Assembly: GCF_023091745.1 (NCBI RefSeq)
Contig: NC_068920.1
Location: forward strand, 119,687,622-119,751,621
Origin: Budorcas taxicolor
Taxonomy: Eukaryota > Chordata > Mammalia > Artiodactyla > Bovidae
Reading direction: 5' to 3'
Length of the DNA: 64,000 nucleotides
Shown piece by piece: positions 47,118 through 58,070 of this stretch. The position numbers and the translations under genes were made by a program. Below the pieces are notes generated by a model. The model was not told the origin of the DNA, made no database searches, and saw nothing but the letters and a program-made list of their open reading frames with translations. How positions within the stretch are numbered: position 1 is the first letter of the stretch; every line of letters begins with the position of its first letter.

Positions 47118-48225
47118 TGCTTTTAAAATCTTTTGTTACTTTGATAAAATGAATGTTATTTCCAATGATCTATGGAGACTAGGACACATAGACAAAACTC
47201 ATCTGCTTCTGCAAAATTAGCTCCTCATCAGGAAATTTAAAATGGATAAATGATGGCTATGAACCAAACAGTCAGGGCTATGGAAAGTCCAAGATGGCTG
47301 CTTGGCTTTTCCCTGCTCTCTGACAAACTTCAGTTTTATTTGATAAGATAAAGCCTTTCCTGGCAGTAGGGTTAATATCTCACAATGAAAAAATGGTTAA
47401 AATACATTTTCCTCGATCTCCAGTGACTGGGACACCCACTTTGCTGGACAGGTCATAGAGACATTGACAAAAAACTTCACAAACTTCTTGGAGACCATCG
47501 TTTTTACTGACGTCCTCGGTCATCAGGCAAGGACCTCAAAACAAAGAGATTGGTTACATGAGATTGAACAGACTGCTAAATATGACTACAATTTTCATGA
47601 CTTTTTGTCTGACATATTACTGACTTCTAATCTTTGTTTTCAGATATAAAATAGCTCTTCTCCTCAAGTCACTGATGGTTTAAAACAAATTAGTGATTTA
47701 CATCTGTGGATAAAACTAAATAATTTTTCTTTTCTCTCTGCCTCACCCCTCCAGAAATTGGAAACATTTGGGTTCTGAACAGCCTCATCAAGGTGAAAAA
47801 AAGAAAAAGAAAAAAAAAAAAGACTGTCTCCAGACATATACAAAAATCTCAAGAGAATACTGGGGAGTTCTGAAAGAAATATCCACCTAACTGATGTCAG
47901 GCCTATCACATCTAACGTTTCACAGAATCTTAAGTTCTAGTTTTGTTAATTAAGATCTGTATTTACTAAGACTCACTTTTTAGATAATTCCTTATGGTTA
48001 TGTTACATTGCTAAAAGCCTTCATTAAGTTAAAATAAAAAGGACATTCATTAAGTTAAATTAAAAAGATCCTTCATTAAAAAAGACACTCTCAGTTTGTT
48101 TCCAAAACTTATCTCAGTAACCAGTCTTTAAATAAAGATCAGATGCTCCAGGATCTACAACAAGGAAATTAACAACAAGCCATAGTCATTTAACAGACTA
48201 AGTCAGATGACTTAAAGATGTCACT
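47118..48225 (+). pseudogene. Possible class I ERV pol remnant (tentative)
   Basis: An open frame (47464-47649), read back to about 47425 in the same phase, contains WDTHFAGQVIETLTKNF. That resembles the region after the second catalytic aspartate of gammaretrovirus-type integrases. If right, a second, class I ERV lies within the gap of the class II element. Only one short motif supports this, and stops are dense elsewhere. An A-rich tract is at 47797-47821. No LTR of this putative element was identified. Confidence 0.35.
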
Positions 48226-48428
48226 AGTGAAGTCGCTCAGTCATGTCCGACTCTTTGCGACCCCGTGGACTGTAGCCTACCAGGTTCCACCATCCATGGG
48301 ATTTTCCAGGCAAGAATACTGGAGTGGATTGCCATTTCCTTCTCCAGGAGATCTTCCTTGACCCAGGTCTCCCATATGGTAGGCATTGTAGGCAGACGCT
48401 TTACCATCTGAGCCACCAGGAAAGATCC
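48226..48428 (-). repeat. Bov-tA SINE, reversed, with 13-bp target duplication
   Basis: TAAAGATGTCACT at 48213-48225 and 48429-48441. Ends 'agtgaagtcgctcagtcatg' and 'tgagccaccaggaaagatcc'. Confidence 0.95.
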
Positions 48429-48624
48429 TAAAGATGTCACTGGGCCATACCTAACGAAAGTCCTTGACTTAAATTCTTACTTATGATTTTACTATTACTG
48501 TTAACTATATTGTTTTCTATATTGCCTGTTTCGAGAAATGTCCCTTATATTATTAAATGTGTGACTGAGCCACTGATATAATGATGGTATATAGTTCCAT
48601 ATAAAATCCATAGTTATAATGGAT

Positions 48625-49304
48625 TTCAGAAAACGAAGATCATGGCAACTGGTCCCATCACTTCATGGGAAACAGATGGGGAAACAGTGGAAACAGTGTC
48701 AGACTTTATTTTTTGGGGCTCCAAAATCACTGCAGATGCTGATTGCAACCATGCAATCAAGACACTTACTCCTTGGGAGAAAAGTTATGACCAACCTAGA
48801 TAGCATATTCAAAAGCAGAAACATTATTTTGCCAACTAGTGTCCATCTAGTCAAGGCTATGGTTTTTCCAGTGGTCATGTATGGATGTGAGAGTTGGACT
48901 GTGAAGAAAGCTGAGCACCGAAGAATTGATGCTTTTGAACTGTGGTGTTGGAGAAGACTCTTGAGAGTCCCTTGGACTGCAAGGAGATCCAACCAGTCCA
49001 TTCTGAAGGAGATCAGCCCTGGGATTTCTTTGGAAGGAATGATGCTGAAGCTGAAACTCCAGTACTTTGGCCACCTCATGCAAAGAGTTGGCTCATTGGA
49101 AAAGACTTTGATGCTGGGAGGGATTGGAGGCAGGAGGAGAAGGGGACGACAGAGGATGAGATGGCTGGATAGCATCACTGACTTGATGTATGTGAGTCAG
49201 AGTGAACTCTGGGAGTTGGTGATGGACAGGGAGGCCTGGCGTGCTGCGATTCATGAGGTCGCAAAGAGTCGGACATGACTGAGCGACTGAACTAAACTGA
49301 ACTG
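48625..49304 (+). mobile_element. BovB LINE 3' fragment, immediately upstream of integrase
   Basis: Starts within RT text ('aaacgaagatcatggcaact') and ends with the tail 'ctaaactgaactga'. AATGGAT at 48618-48624 and 49305-49311 is a plausible 7-bp target duplication. A 219-codon frame (48619-49278) is open through it and includes CESWTVKKAE and WCWRRLLRVPW; a small deletion near 48755 removes a few residues. Confidence 0.9.
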
Positions 49305-49305
49305 A

Positions 49306-49895
49306 ATGGATATAACTCATATATCTTCCTTTGATAAACTCTCTTATGTACATATGACTATTGATACATTCTCTCAATTTATATGGGCCACTGGTCACTC
49401 CAGTGAGACTACAAAACATATACAAAGACATTTATATGCTTGTTTTGCTGTTATAAAACTACCAAAAACTATAAAAACTGATAATGGCCCTGTTTATACC
49501 AGTAGAACATTCCAACAATTTCTTAAAATTTGATCTATAAAACATTCTACTGATATTCCCTATAACCTACAAAGACAGGCCATAATGGAGAGGGCTAATT
49601 AATCACTTAAACATATAATACAAAAACAAAAAGGGGGAAATGACATAGGACAATAAACAATATTGGATAAAGCTTTATTTACTCTCGATTTTTGAGTATT
49701 TCAACACAAGCTATGGAAACTGCAGCTGAGCGACATTTTCAGGCTAGATCCACAAATAAAATTAAGACTGTGATTTGGTGGCAAGATCCACTAACAAATG
49801 CTTGGTCACCAGGAAAGTTAATTACATGGGAAAGAGGGTTTGCTTGTATCTTCCCAGGAGAAGATCTAGAACCTTGTGTGGATTCCAGCTCGTAG
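49306..49895 (+). pseudogene. ERV integrase remnant
   Basis: Retroviral integrase joins viral DNA to the host genome. The catalytic core is recognisable in one frame: the first aspartate in MDITH (49309-49311), TIDTFSQFIWAT following, and the second aspartate in KTDNGP (49480-49482). The third acidic residue (glutamate, 49588-49590) follows in the same frame with 35 residues between, the D,D-35-E spacing, but a TGA at 49531-49533 and a TAA just after it break the frame. The C-terminal DNA-binding part follows in another segment (49692-49895) with TVIWWQDPLTNAWSPGKLI and ends at TAG 49893. The N-terminal HHCC zinc domain is missing, replaced by the BovB upstream. Not functional. Confidence 0.8.
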
Positions 49896-49919
49896 AGTAA
49901 AACTGAGCAGAAATAACCA

Positions 49920-51157
49920 GTGACTCCAGACAACCTCATCATGGTTATGTTTGCCCTGATAACCATCACAGTGAGTATACCCCTGGTTTCAGCAAAAGCA
50001 AAGAATTATACTTATTGGACATATATACTTAACCCCCCATTACTAAAACCCATTGATTGGGGGGATTCTATGATCCCCATTTATGTTAATGATTCTTCCT
50101 AGATACCAGGACCCGAATATACACGCCTTCCTCTAGTTTAAAAAGAGGAAGGGGCTCCCTTCGGTGTTACTTATGGGTATGAATCCTGGTCAATTTGTGT
50201 AGGACCAGCTACAAGATGTGTTAAATTATCTGTGCAAGCCTGGCTGTCCACTAATTCTTCAGATCATAACTACACTAAGGTTCAACTACATCTTCTCTCT
50301 GGTCTGAGTTTTGCTTACAACGATTTAGAACCCAATAATGACACCAAATCAGACAGACCTTTATGTGAGCACTGCAACCTGTGGACTGAAAAACAAGATC
50401 GTATTCAGTAAGATAATTGCTGCGGGACTGAAGGAGTAGTTTTGATTAATGGTTCCTATGGAACTGTATGGGACTGGTACTCTAAAGGGGTATGCTGTCT
50501 CCAATTACTCTCATCAAAATCAGTCCTACAATCCTCACAAAAGGCTGTGTTAGCAGGTGCCTAAAGTCTTTGACCATACTAATATTACCACTCATTCAGA
50601 TCATCCAATTATATGGCATTGAAATGACATGTCACCCCCCTTTTCCACAATTGGATCAAGGAAGAAGGCAAAGGGAGATTTGGAAATTGACTTTAAGTCT
50701 TAAAAAATTCCAAATTTGGGATGGACATTCCAATAAAACTAATTATTCATTGACATTTAATACCAGTACAAACTGGACATTTTCTATTCAGGCTTGTGTG
50801 AGAGATCCTTATGTGCTCTTGAAAGGAACAGTTTCTATCAATGAAAGTGTACAGGAACTTTCTTGCCAGGATAAATTATATACTTGCTTATATTCTTCAC
50901 TTTATAATTCTAATCACTCATTTGTTATAATAAAAATGAGATTGGGAATATGGCTTCCAGGAAATCAAACCAGACCTTGGGAAGGCTCCCCTGAAATACA
51001 TGTTCTCTTAAAGGTTATAAAGAAAGTAATGCAACGTTCTAAAAGGTTTATTGGACTCCTTATAGCAGCTATTGTGGGAATTACTACTATAACCACAACC
51101 GCAGCAGTAGCCAGGGTAGCACTGCATCAAACTATACAAACAACTACATTTGTATAG
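49920..51157 (+). pseudogene. ERV env remnant: signal, SU and start of TM
   Basis: Opens 24 bp after the integrase stop, with a hydrophobic leader (MVMFALITITVSIPLVSA, residues 8-25) acting as a signal-peptide-like segment. The first frame ends at TAG 50100. Further SU text with stops and frame changes follows, and a second frame (50492-51157) covers late SU and early TM. It has several N-x-S/T sequons (NKTN, NTST, NESV, NHSF, NQTR), the furin-type RSKR at 51035-51046, and right after it a hydrophobic, alanine/threonine-rich fusion-peptide-like segment. It stops at TAG 51155 at the BovB insertion point. A second TAG is present beyond the insertion, so env was probably already dead. Confidence 0.8.
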
Positions 51158-52491
51158 TTCAGTTCAGTCTCTCAGTCGTGTCCGACTCTTTGCGACCCCA
51201 TGAATCGCAGCACGCCAGGCCTCCCTGTCCATTACCAACTCCTGGAGTTCACTCAGACTCACATCCATCGAGTCAGTGATGCCATCTAGCCATCTCATCC
51301 TCTGTCATCACCTTCTCCTCCTGCCTCCAATCCCTTCAAGCATCAGAGTCTTTTCCAATGAGTCAACACTTCGCATGAGGTGGCCAAACTACTGGAGTTT
51401 CAGCTTCAGCATCATTCCTTCCAAAGAAATCCCAGGGTTGATCTCCTTCAGAATGGACTGGATGGATCTCCTTGCAGTCCAAGGGACTCTCAAGAGTCTT
51501 CTCCAACACCACAGCTCAAAAGCATCAATTCTTCGGCGCTCAGCCTTCTTCACAGTCCAACTCTCACATCCATACATGACCAGAGGAAAAACCACAGCCT
51601 TGACTAGATGGACCTTTGTTGGCAAAGTAATGTTTCTGCTTTTCAGTATACTATCTAGGTTGGTCATAACTTTTCTTCCAAGGAGTAAGCGTCTTTTAAT
51701 TTCATGGCTGTAATCACCATCTGTAGTGATTTTGGAGCCCCACAAAATAAAGTCTGACACTGTTTCCACTGTTTCCCCATCTATTTCCCATGAAGTGATG
51801 GGACCAGATGCCATGATCTTTGTTTTTTGAATGTTGAGCTTTAAGCCAACTTTTTCAGTCTCTTCTTTCACTTTCATCAAGAGGCTTTTGAGTTCCTCTT
51901 CACTTTCTGCCATAAGGGTGGTGTCATCTGCATATCTGAGGTTATTGATATTTCTCCCGGCAATCTTGATTCCAGCTTGTGTTTCTTCCAGCCCAGCGTT
52001 TCTCATGATGTACTCTGCATATAAGTTAAATAAGCTGAGAGACAATACACAGCCTTGACGTACTCCTTTTCCTATTTGGAACCAGTCTGTTGTTTCATGT
52101 CCAGTTCTAACTGTTGCTTCCTGACCTGCATACAGGTTTCTCAAGAGGCAGGTTAGGTGGTCTGGTATTCCCATCTCTTTCAGAATTTTCCACAGTTTAT
52201 TGTGATCCACATAGTCAAAGGCTTTGGCATAGTCAATAAAGCAGAAATAGATGTTTTTCTGGAACTCTCTTGCTTTTTTGATGATCCAGCAGATGTTGGC
52301 AATTTGATCTCTGGTTCCTCTGCCTTTTCTAAAACCAGCTTGAACATCAGGAAGTTCACGGTTCACATATTTCTGAAGCCTGGCTTGGAGAATTTTGAGC
52401 ATTACTTTCCTAGCGTGTGAGATGAATGCAGTTGTGCGGTAGTTTGAGCATTCTTTGGCATTGCCTTTCTTTGGGATTGGAATGAAAACTA
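51158..52491 (-). mobile_element. BovB LINE inserted antisense in env, 13-bp target duplication
   Basis: TACATTTGTATAG at 51145-51157 and 52492-52504 bounds it. On the minus strand one frame is open for 389 codons (52558-51389), of which about the last 367 are BovB. RT motifs appear in order: FIPIPKKGNAKE, DYAKAFDYVDHNKLW (motif A with the catalytic Asp), GVRQGCVLSLSLFNLYAEY (motif B), NNLRYADDTTLMAE (motif C, YADD), GLKLNIQKTKIM, and CESWTVKKAE. The endonuclease domain and 5' end are missing, so the copy cannot move itself, but its RT domain is the best preserved here. The first residues of the frame come from antisense env. Confidence 0.95.
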
Positions 52492-52504
52492 TACATTTGT
52501 ATAG

Positions 52505-53012
52505 TAGTGGCACCAAAATGCAAGTTCTGCCTGGGGAAGTCAAACCCACATAGACCAAAAAATTAATGGACGATTGATTGATTTAGAAAATACAGTTCTA
52601 CTAGGGGACAAAGTGCAAAATTTCAAATTACAGATTCATCTTCAGTGTGACTGAAATATCTCTTCATTTAGTGTCACACATAAGTATAATCAAAGTACGT
52701 ATACTTGGGATCAATTATCTAAACTTTGAGAGGAAACATTTGTAATAATCTATCCTTAGATATTACAAGGCTACTATTTCTATTATGCAAAATGTTCACT
52801 TACAATTACTCCCAGAAACTGCTTTATTTAAAGAAATTGAGGAACGCTTACATAAACTTGACCCCATGATGTGGATTAAAACTTTAGGGGGAGGATTACT
52901 TGGTACTATAATATCAGGATGTATATTTTTAACTGTTTCATGTATAGTCCTCAGATGTACGAGAAAAACCATCCGAAAACTGATGAAGAAAAAAGTTGCT
53001 CAGACAGTGTAA
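52505..53012 (+). pseudogene. ERV env remnant: TM ectodomain, membrane anchor and tail
   Basis: Continues env in the same phase after the BovB (1347 bp inserted plus duplicated, divisible by three). The ectodomain shows IDQKINGRLIDLENTV, a heptad-type stretch, then in-frame stops at about 52652, 52729 and 52757. A different frame (52785-53012) gives the membrane-proximal part: HKLDPMMWIKTLGGG, a hydrophobic span of about 20 residues (GLLGTIISGCIFLTVSCIVL) and a basic tail (RKTIRKLMKKK) to a TAA at 53010. Broken by stops and a frame change. Confidence 0.75.
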
Positions 53013-53025
53013 ATACTCCTGCAAA

Positions 53026-53041
53026 AACAAGAAGGGGGTGA
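53026..53041 (+). other. ERV polypurine tract
   Basis: 'aacaagaagggggtga' directly precedes the 3' LTR start, where plus-strand DNA synthesis is primed. Confidence 0.8.
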
Positions 53042-53528
53042 TGTAGTGGGAATTCCTAATAATGTACTTTCACAGCCTTGAGAAATTTCACAGAAATAGC
53101 ACCTGGAAAAATAGCATATATTAAGAAACTGTGTTGATGATTACTTTTCATGTTTTTCTTAAAATAATAGCCTTGTTACAAACCCCAAGGCCAGACCCAG
53201 AAGGGAGTGTGACTGGGATCGTGAAATCATGGACCATGGAACAGCGGGTCGGCATTAGGCATGAACCCTGCCTACACACTTGCTGACTGTTCCCAAGACT
53301 ATCCCAGAAGGGAACGGCTTGGGGTAAAAACAAGGAGATCTGGACTATGTCAATGTAGTGTCTTGGGAAAGATAGATCAAAGAAAGTTTTGTAGTCTGCA
53401 ATCAGGAATAAAAGCTGGACTTAGCGTGGACCTCTGCACCTCAGTCCAGTAGAGGCTGCAGAGACTCACTGCACCAGATTTCGTGTTCTGTTTCCATTCT
53501 CGTTGCTCGCTCCCGGACCTTTAGGACA
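53042..53528 (+). repeat. ERV 3' LTR, about 487 bp
   Basis: Starts TGTAGTGGGAATTCC and ends ...TTTAGGACA. AATAAA is at 53407-53412. Its last 285 bp match the 5' LTR. It carries the U3 that the 5' LTR lacks. Confidence 0.87.
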
Positions 53529-54420
53529 CTTAAGGTTGCAGTTCAATGACAGATTGCCAAGAGGCACCCATGTGGGTCCCCTGATTTCCACACATAGTCT
53601 TCCTCTCTCCCATTGTATAGCGGGAGCCCTGCCTCCACTTGCTGATCAGGAACAATGACCATTCCCAAGATTGTGACTCTTCTTCCTGTCTGTTGCTCTT
53701 CAGACACAGGAATCCAAAGTGCCCAGGCAGCAGCCATAGTTTGTCATTTGCTATGTTCAGTGGCAATAGTATACTCCCTGACCAGGCCCTCCAACCCTGC
53801 AGAGTCCAGAGTTGCTAGAATAGGAAACGGAAAATCCTCCAGTGAGGTGAAGGTAAGTGGAGCTACTTCTGCTTCCACTTCTTGATTCCTAGGCACAGAT
53901 CTCCTTCCTACTGAGGACACAGCACTATATAGAGACCTCTGATTCACTGCATGTACTGCATCCAGGAGCAATGCCCAGTTTTTAAGAGTCTTGCCTCCAA
54001 CACAGCATTTCAGCTATGCTTTCAGCAGGTCATTCCTTCACTCTATCAGGTCAGCAGCTTCTGGTGCTGCTGTGAATCACAAGGTCCTGGCCCAAACACT
54101 CACACCTCCTTTATTCAAAACAGGGTCCTCTGGTCATATCTTAGGTTGTGGGATACTATGCTTGTGGATCAAATACTCTGTAAGCCCCTGGATACCTGTG
54201 CAGTGGTAATGGCTGCAACTCTGATGTTAGGAAAAGCAAATCCATATTCAAATAAATGTCCATTTATGTGAGAATGAACTTGTCTTCTGGGATGCCAGGG
54301 ACCTAATTATTCTGCTTATAACTGGTCAGCCTCCTCAAGGAAGAAAGCCATATGCGAGGCTGGGCTTTGGTCTCTGACAGGTTGGATCCTCAGAGGCAGT
54401 AACTATGAGGCCGTTCTATG
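53529..54420. other. Anonymous, possibly old ERV-like DNA
   Basis: No convincing gene. Donor- and acceptor-like words occur, but open frames are short. May belong with the ERV-L-like candidate to the right. Confidence 0.35.
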
Positions 54421-54486
54421 TGTGTGCTAAGTCACTTCAGTTGTGTCCAACTCTTTATGACCCCATGGACTGTAGCCCACTAGGCC
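54421..54486 (-). repeat. Short BovA SINE fragment, reversed
   Basis: 'tgtgtgctaagtcacttcag' to 'ggactgtagcccactaggcc' on +: a 66-bp 3'-end piece only. Confidence 0.85.
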
Positions 54487-55800
54487 ATTGGGCCCATATG
54501 TAGCTTCTGTCTCTGCTACTGTGGCCACTCTGTTCACGTGCCCATTGTGCCAATTCCAGTGACAAAGCTTGCACCTACAATCGAGCTGACCCATCTGTAA
54601 CAAGATTGGCCTTTTTCCTCCTCCTCTAGCTGATCATACTGGATGTCCCCTTGGCCACAGAGACAAGCTAAGGGAGGAACACTATTGCTCTTAGCAGGTC
54701 CAGTATGTCCCAGTCAAGTTATTTAACCACAGCTATCAATTTGGCAGCCAGAAGAGGAGGTGGCATAGCACCAGAGGAGGTATTGGATGCCTGTGCCATC
54801 CCACACAGGGAGGGGCAGTCCACAGGAGGGGGCTCAGGAGAGTCTGCAGAGCCACTGTCTTCGAGGGTATCCACTGAGATGTTATCATTCCATGTTTCAG
54901 GACTGCAGGTTTTCTCAACCAGAGTATAACGGACCTGCGGTATCTGAGCATTCCACTGTTTGAGGGAGCTCCTAACTATCAGATCCTGAGTTTACTCCTC
55001 AGTGTGCTAACGCTTCTACTTTCTAAGCTACCAAAGAGATCTTCTGGCTCTTGTATTTAGCTGTAACTGTTTGTTAATTGCCCTCCATTTCCAATTATTC
55101 CTCTGTAAGATGTCAATGCAACTTCTTAATGTCCAACCAGTTCCATTACCCTTATGCTTAATCACATGCATTTAAAAAGGCTTGAATCATCTCACCAGCC
55201 AGGGCATTCTGCACTGGGATGGCACTCTCTCAAGTCACTACTGGTGATATTTTTAGCAACTGGGCTACCACTTGTGGCTGAGACTATCCATGACCACATA
55301 CCACTTGGACGGGGGAATCCTCCTTGACAGCAGGGAGGTATGTGGTCTAGTCCGCAAACTGAGTTTGTCATTTTAGTCCACTTCCAGAACTGCTTGTGTC
55401 AGTGGGTCCTCTGGACAGCAGATATCCAGGCAGGGTTATAAGCTCAAGAGGTTTATTGCTGATAACATCTATTAAAGGACAAAAGGGAAAAGGAGCAGGA
55501 GTAGTCAGGATAAAACTTTAGAGTGTGATACAGGTCTGACACCTGGAAAGGAGAAGGGAAAGGAAGAAAGACAGAATAGTAAGAGCCTTAAACTGAAGTA
55601 TGGCTTTGACAAAATCTTGGCCAGCACACAGAGGGGGCCAACATCGGGCAGAAATGTCCAGGCACTCGTAGCTAAGCCATGCTTAGTTACCTATCTATCA
55701 CCGGCCAGCCTATTTCAGGTGAAATAGACTGGGAGCCTCCTGGAGACAGTGGCTCTGGTGCATAGTAGCTGGAGGACAGAAGAGGGCTTCTGAGGTTTTG
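54487..55800 (-). repeat. Candidate degraded ERV-L-like element (tentative)
   Basis: Minus-strand reading gives an AATAAA at 55452-55457 followed by 'cctcttgagcttataaccct', LTR-like in style, with long low-stop text leftwards (e.g. the minus frame 54951-54736). No PBS or pol motif identified; family not assigned. Confidence 0.3.
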
Positions 55801-56564
55801 GTAATGATCTGTTTCTTAGTCTGGGTTTCATGTGTGTGGTCATTTTATAAAATTTTATCAAGTCCAGCTTTTATTTGTGAACTTTCATGAATATATGCTA
55901 TATTTCTATTTTTTTAAAGTATTTTTTCTTAGGAAACTTAAGTTTCCATTGGTGTAGGACTTGCCACATAAATTATAGGACAGTCATACAATGGAATAAT
56001 GAAATGGTTTTTAAAATGATGATGAAAATCTATATTTACTGGTACTAAAGTATGTTTGTAATATAGAATTTTTTAATTAAAAAAAGTGACACAAAAATAT
56101 GTTCAATATGATGCTTTTTACCAAAAATGTAATAAAGCATGTTTTTATACTTAAAGGATTATGGGTATTTTACATAAAATATTAATAGTGGTTATCTTTG
56201 GACAGTATATTAATGATTATAATTTTTTCTTTTTAATATAGTTTCTAAATTTTTATAATGAAAATTTAATTCTTTTCTAGTCAGATCTCTTCCCCCAAAA
56301 GTATTTAAAAATAAATAAGTTGGTCTATGTTTTAAACTAAGTACTGAATCTATCTTTCAAGGCTCACACTGAGCATCTACAATGAACAGAACTTTGTGCT
56401 AGGTTTTTACAGAGATTTTTTTAAAATTTTTTATGACGACAAACTTTGGGAGTTTATCCTCTTCTTAGAGACATGTCAGACACACACAGAATTAGAGAGT
56501 TAGTTTATAGTCAACAGCCAGGTTATGAGATCCTATCCTTTAGGGTAGGGAACCAAAGCTTTTT
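55801..56564. other. AT-rich DNA, no gene
   Basis: Nothing recognised. Confidence 0.5.
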
Positions 56565-56712
56565 TTTTATTGGGACTTCCCTAGTGGTCCAGTGGCTAAG
56601 ACTCCACGCTCTCAGTGCAGGGGGCTGGGTTTGATCCCTGGTCAGGGAACTAGATCCCATATGCCATAACTAAGACCCAATGCAGCCAAATAGATAAGCT
56701 TTTTTTTAAAAA
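56565..56712 (+). repeat. CHR-type SINE
   Basis: 'attgggacttccctagtggt' head, 'gggtttgatccctggtcagg' middle, ending 'gcagccaaatagataagc' plus T/A tract. The tail forms a palindrome, ATAAGC-T8-A7-GCTTAT, at 56694-56720. Confidence 0.88.
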
Positions 56713-56984
56713 AAGCTTATTTATCTATGTGCACCCAGGGTCTTTTGGCATCACCTGGAATATGATATCGAAGTTCCATATGTATTGAAGATATTAATTA
56801 ATGAATAATAGATTAATTTTAAAAAAAGAATGTCAGATGAGTAAAAGGCATTTGGGACTAGGGAATTGTATGGGATGGCTACACAACTGGCAATGTCATC
56901 CATAATCATGTTTCAGCCTAAATCCTTACCTCCTACCCTTACTTCTTTCATGAGTTTTAGACAAATATTTATAACAGCAAACCT
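56713..56984. other. No recognised feature
   Basis: Short anonymous AT-rich stretch. Confidence 0.5.
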
Positions 56985-57522
56985 GATGTTGATACCTGGC
57001 TGTTCCAAAGGCCCCTGCAATGTTCAAGGTTGAACTCATTTTCTCACCAATCCTGTTCTTTTTTCTCCTGCTGCTAATGCCACTCGGGCCAGAATCCATG
57101 GAAGTCATCTTGGACTTCATCTTCTCCCTCAGTTTTCACATTCAGTTTGTTATTAAAATATTATTTCTACTTCTTGGATCACTTTGGAATATCGACTTTC
57201 CTCCCCTCTGGTTTCTTCCCTCTGGTCATTCTACCTTATTATCTGTTGTCTCTGTCATTGCTAAGTTGACTTTTCTATAATAAAATGCAAATTTAATCAC
57301 AATTTTCTTCCTTAGGGTTGTCTAATAGCTCTTTGCTGCCGTCATAAAACCCACACTCTTTGATTAGCTTGGCTTACACTGTCTTCCAGAATTGGTCCTG
57401 TCTACCTTGTCCATCTCCCTGCAAGGCTCGGAGCTCCTGGTGTTGGGGATTATATTCTCTTCATCTTCATCATTTCAGTGCCTAACACAGTTTTAAGAAC
57501 CCAATAAAGTTTTCCTAAATGA
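56985..57522 (+). repeat. L2 LINE 3' region
   Basis: 'tgatacctggctgttccaaa' start, 'gtgttggggattatattctc' and 'cagtgcctaacacagtttta agaacccaataaag' end: L2 order, sense. Confidence 0.7.
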
Positions 57523-58070
57523 GTGGGTGAGGAGGTAAGCCCTGAAGTAGGCTTTGAAGTTTGGGCTAAGTGGATAAAATATAGATAGAGGATCTAATCT
57601 GGATCCTTTACACAATTATTGAGTTGCTAAGGTCAGCTTATTGATGAAAGACATTCCTTGTCATTAATTTTTGTATCTCTATAACCTTGCAATGTTTAGC
57701 ATATAATAGATGTTCAATACATATTGGATTAATTAATCAATAAATTGATGAATGTTATTCTGTATTTAGCCAAGTGAGTATTTTTTTTGGGAAATGTAAT
57801 GCTTAATTAACTACATAGCAACTTATTTGGGGAACAGATGAAAACTCTGTTAATACTTTGTGACAAGGCTACTATGCTGGCCAGATACCTGAGCAAACAG
57901 AACAGCCCTGAAGGCAATTTAATAGGGCATATTTTTTATTGACCAGAATAGGGACCTGCTGTTGAAGAGGACACCTGTCTTCTGGAGGTCAGCAGCTCCA
58001 GCATTAGATTTAATAACTGTAACCAGATCTGGCTACAGGTGCTGCCAGAACAGCGCTAATCCAAGGTGTC
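57523..58070. other. No recognised gene
   Basis: MIR/L2-tail-like text near 57700-57745 ('catataatagatgttcaata'), otherwise anonymous. Confidence 0.45.

Larger units (their letters stand above)
43321..53528 (+). mobile_element. Decayed betaretrovirus-like ERV (class II), interrupted by many insertions
   Basis: Order in + orientation: truncated 5' LTR, Lys-type primer-binding site, leader with splice donor, gag matrix remnant, RT remnant, integrase, env, polypurine tract, 3' LTR. PR, most of gag, RNase H and part of RT are missing or replaced. Inserted later: SINEs at 44201, 44510, 44833 and 48226, and BovB at 46735, 48625 and 51158. By eye the two LTRs differ at roughly 35-40 of about 285 comparable positions, so the insertion is old. 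Every coding part has stops or frame changes and none could give a complete viral protein. Class II assignment rests on the tRNA-Lys-type PBS, the MGN gag start and the env transmembrane-subunit style. Confidence 0.85.

Noticed and set aside
48699..49178. Long minus-strand frame opposite BovB
   Set aside because: Shadow of the sense BovB RT frame; the same shadow occurs at every BovB copy.
49920..53012. Intact, possibly domesticated env gene
   Set aside because: Multiple in-frame stops, at least two frame changes and a 1.3-kb antisense BovB insertion rule out a complete protein.
43321..53528. Retrocopied viral mRNA instead of a provirus
   Set aside because: The 3' LTR includes sequence past the poly(A) signal to the U5 end and no poly(A) tail follows, so a provirus with a deleted 5' U3 fits better.
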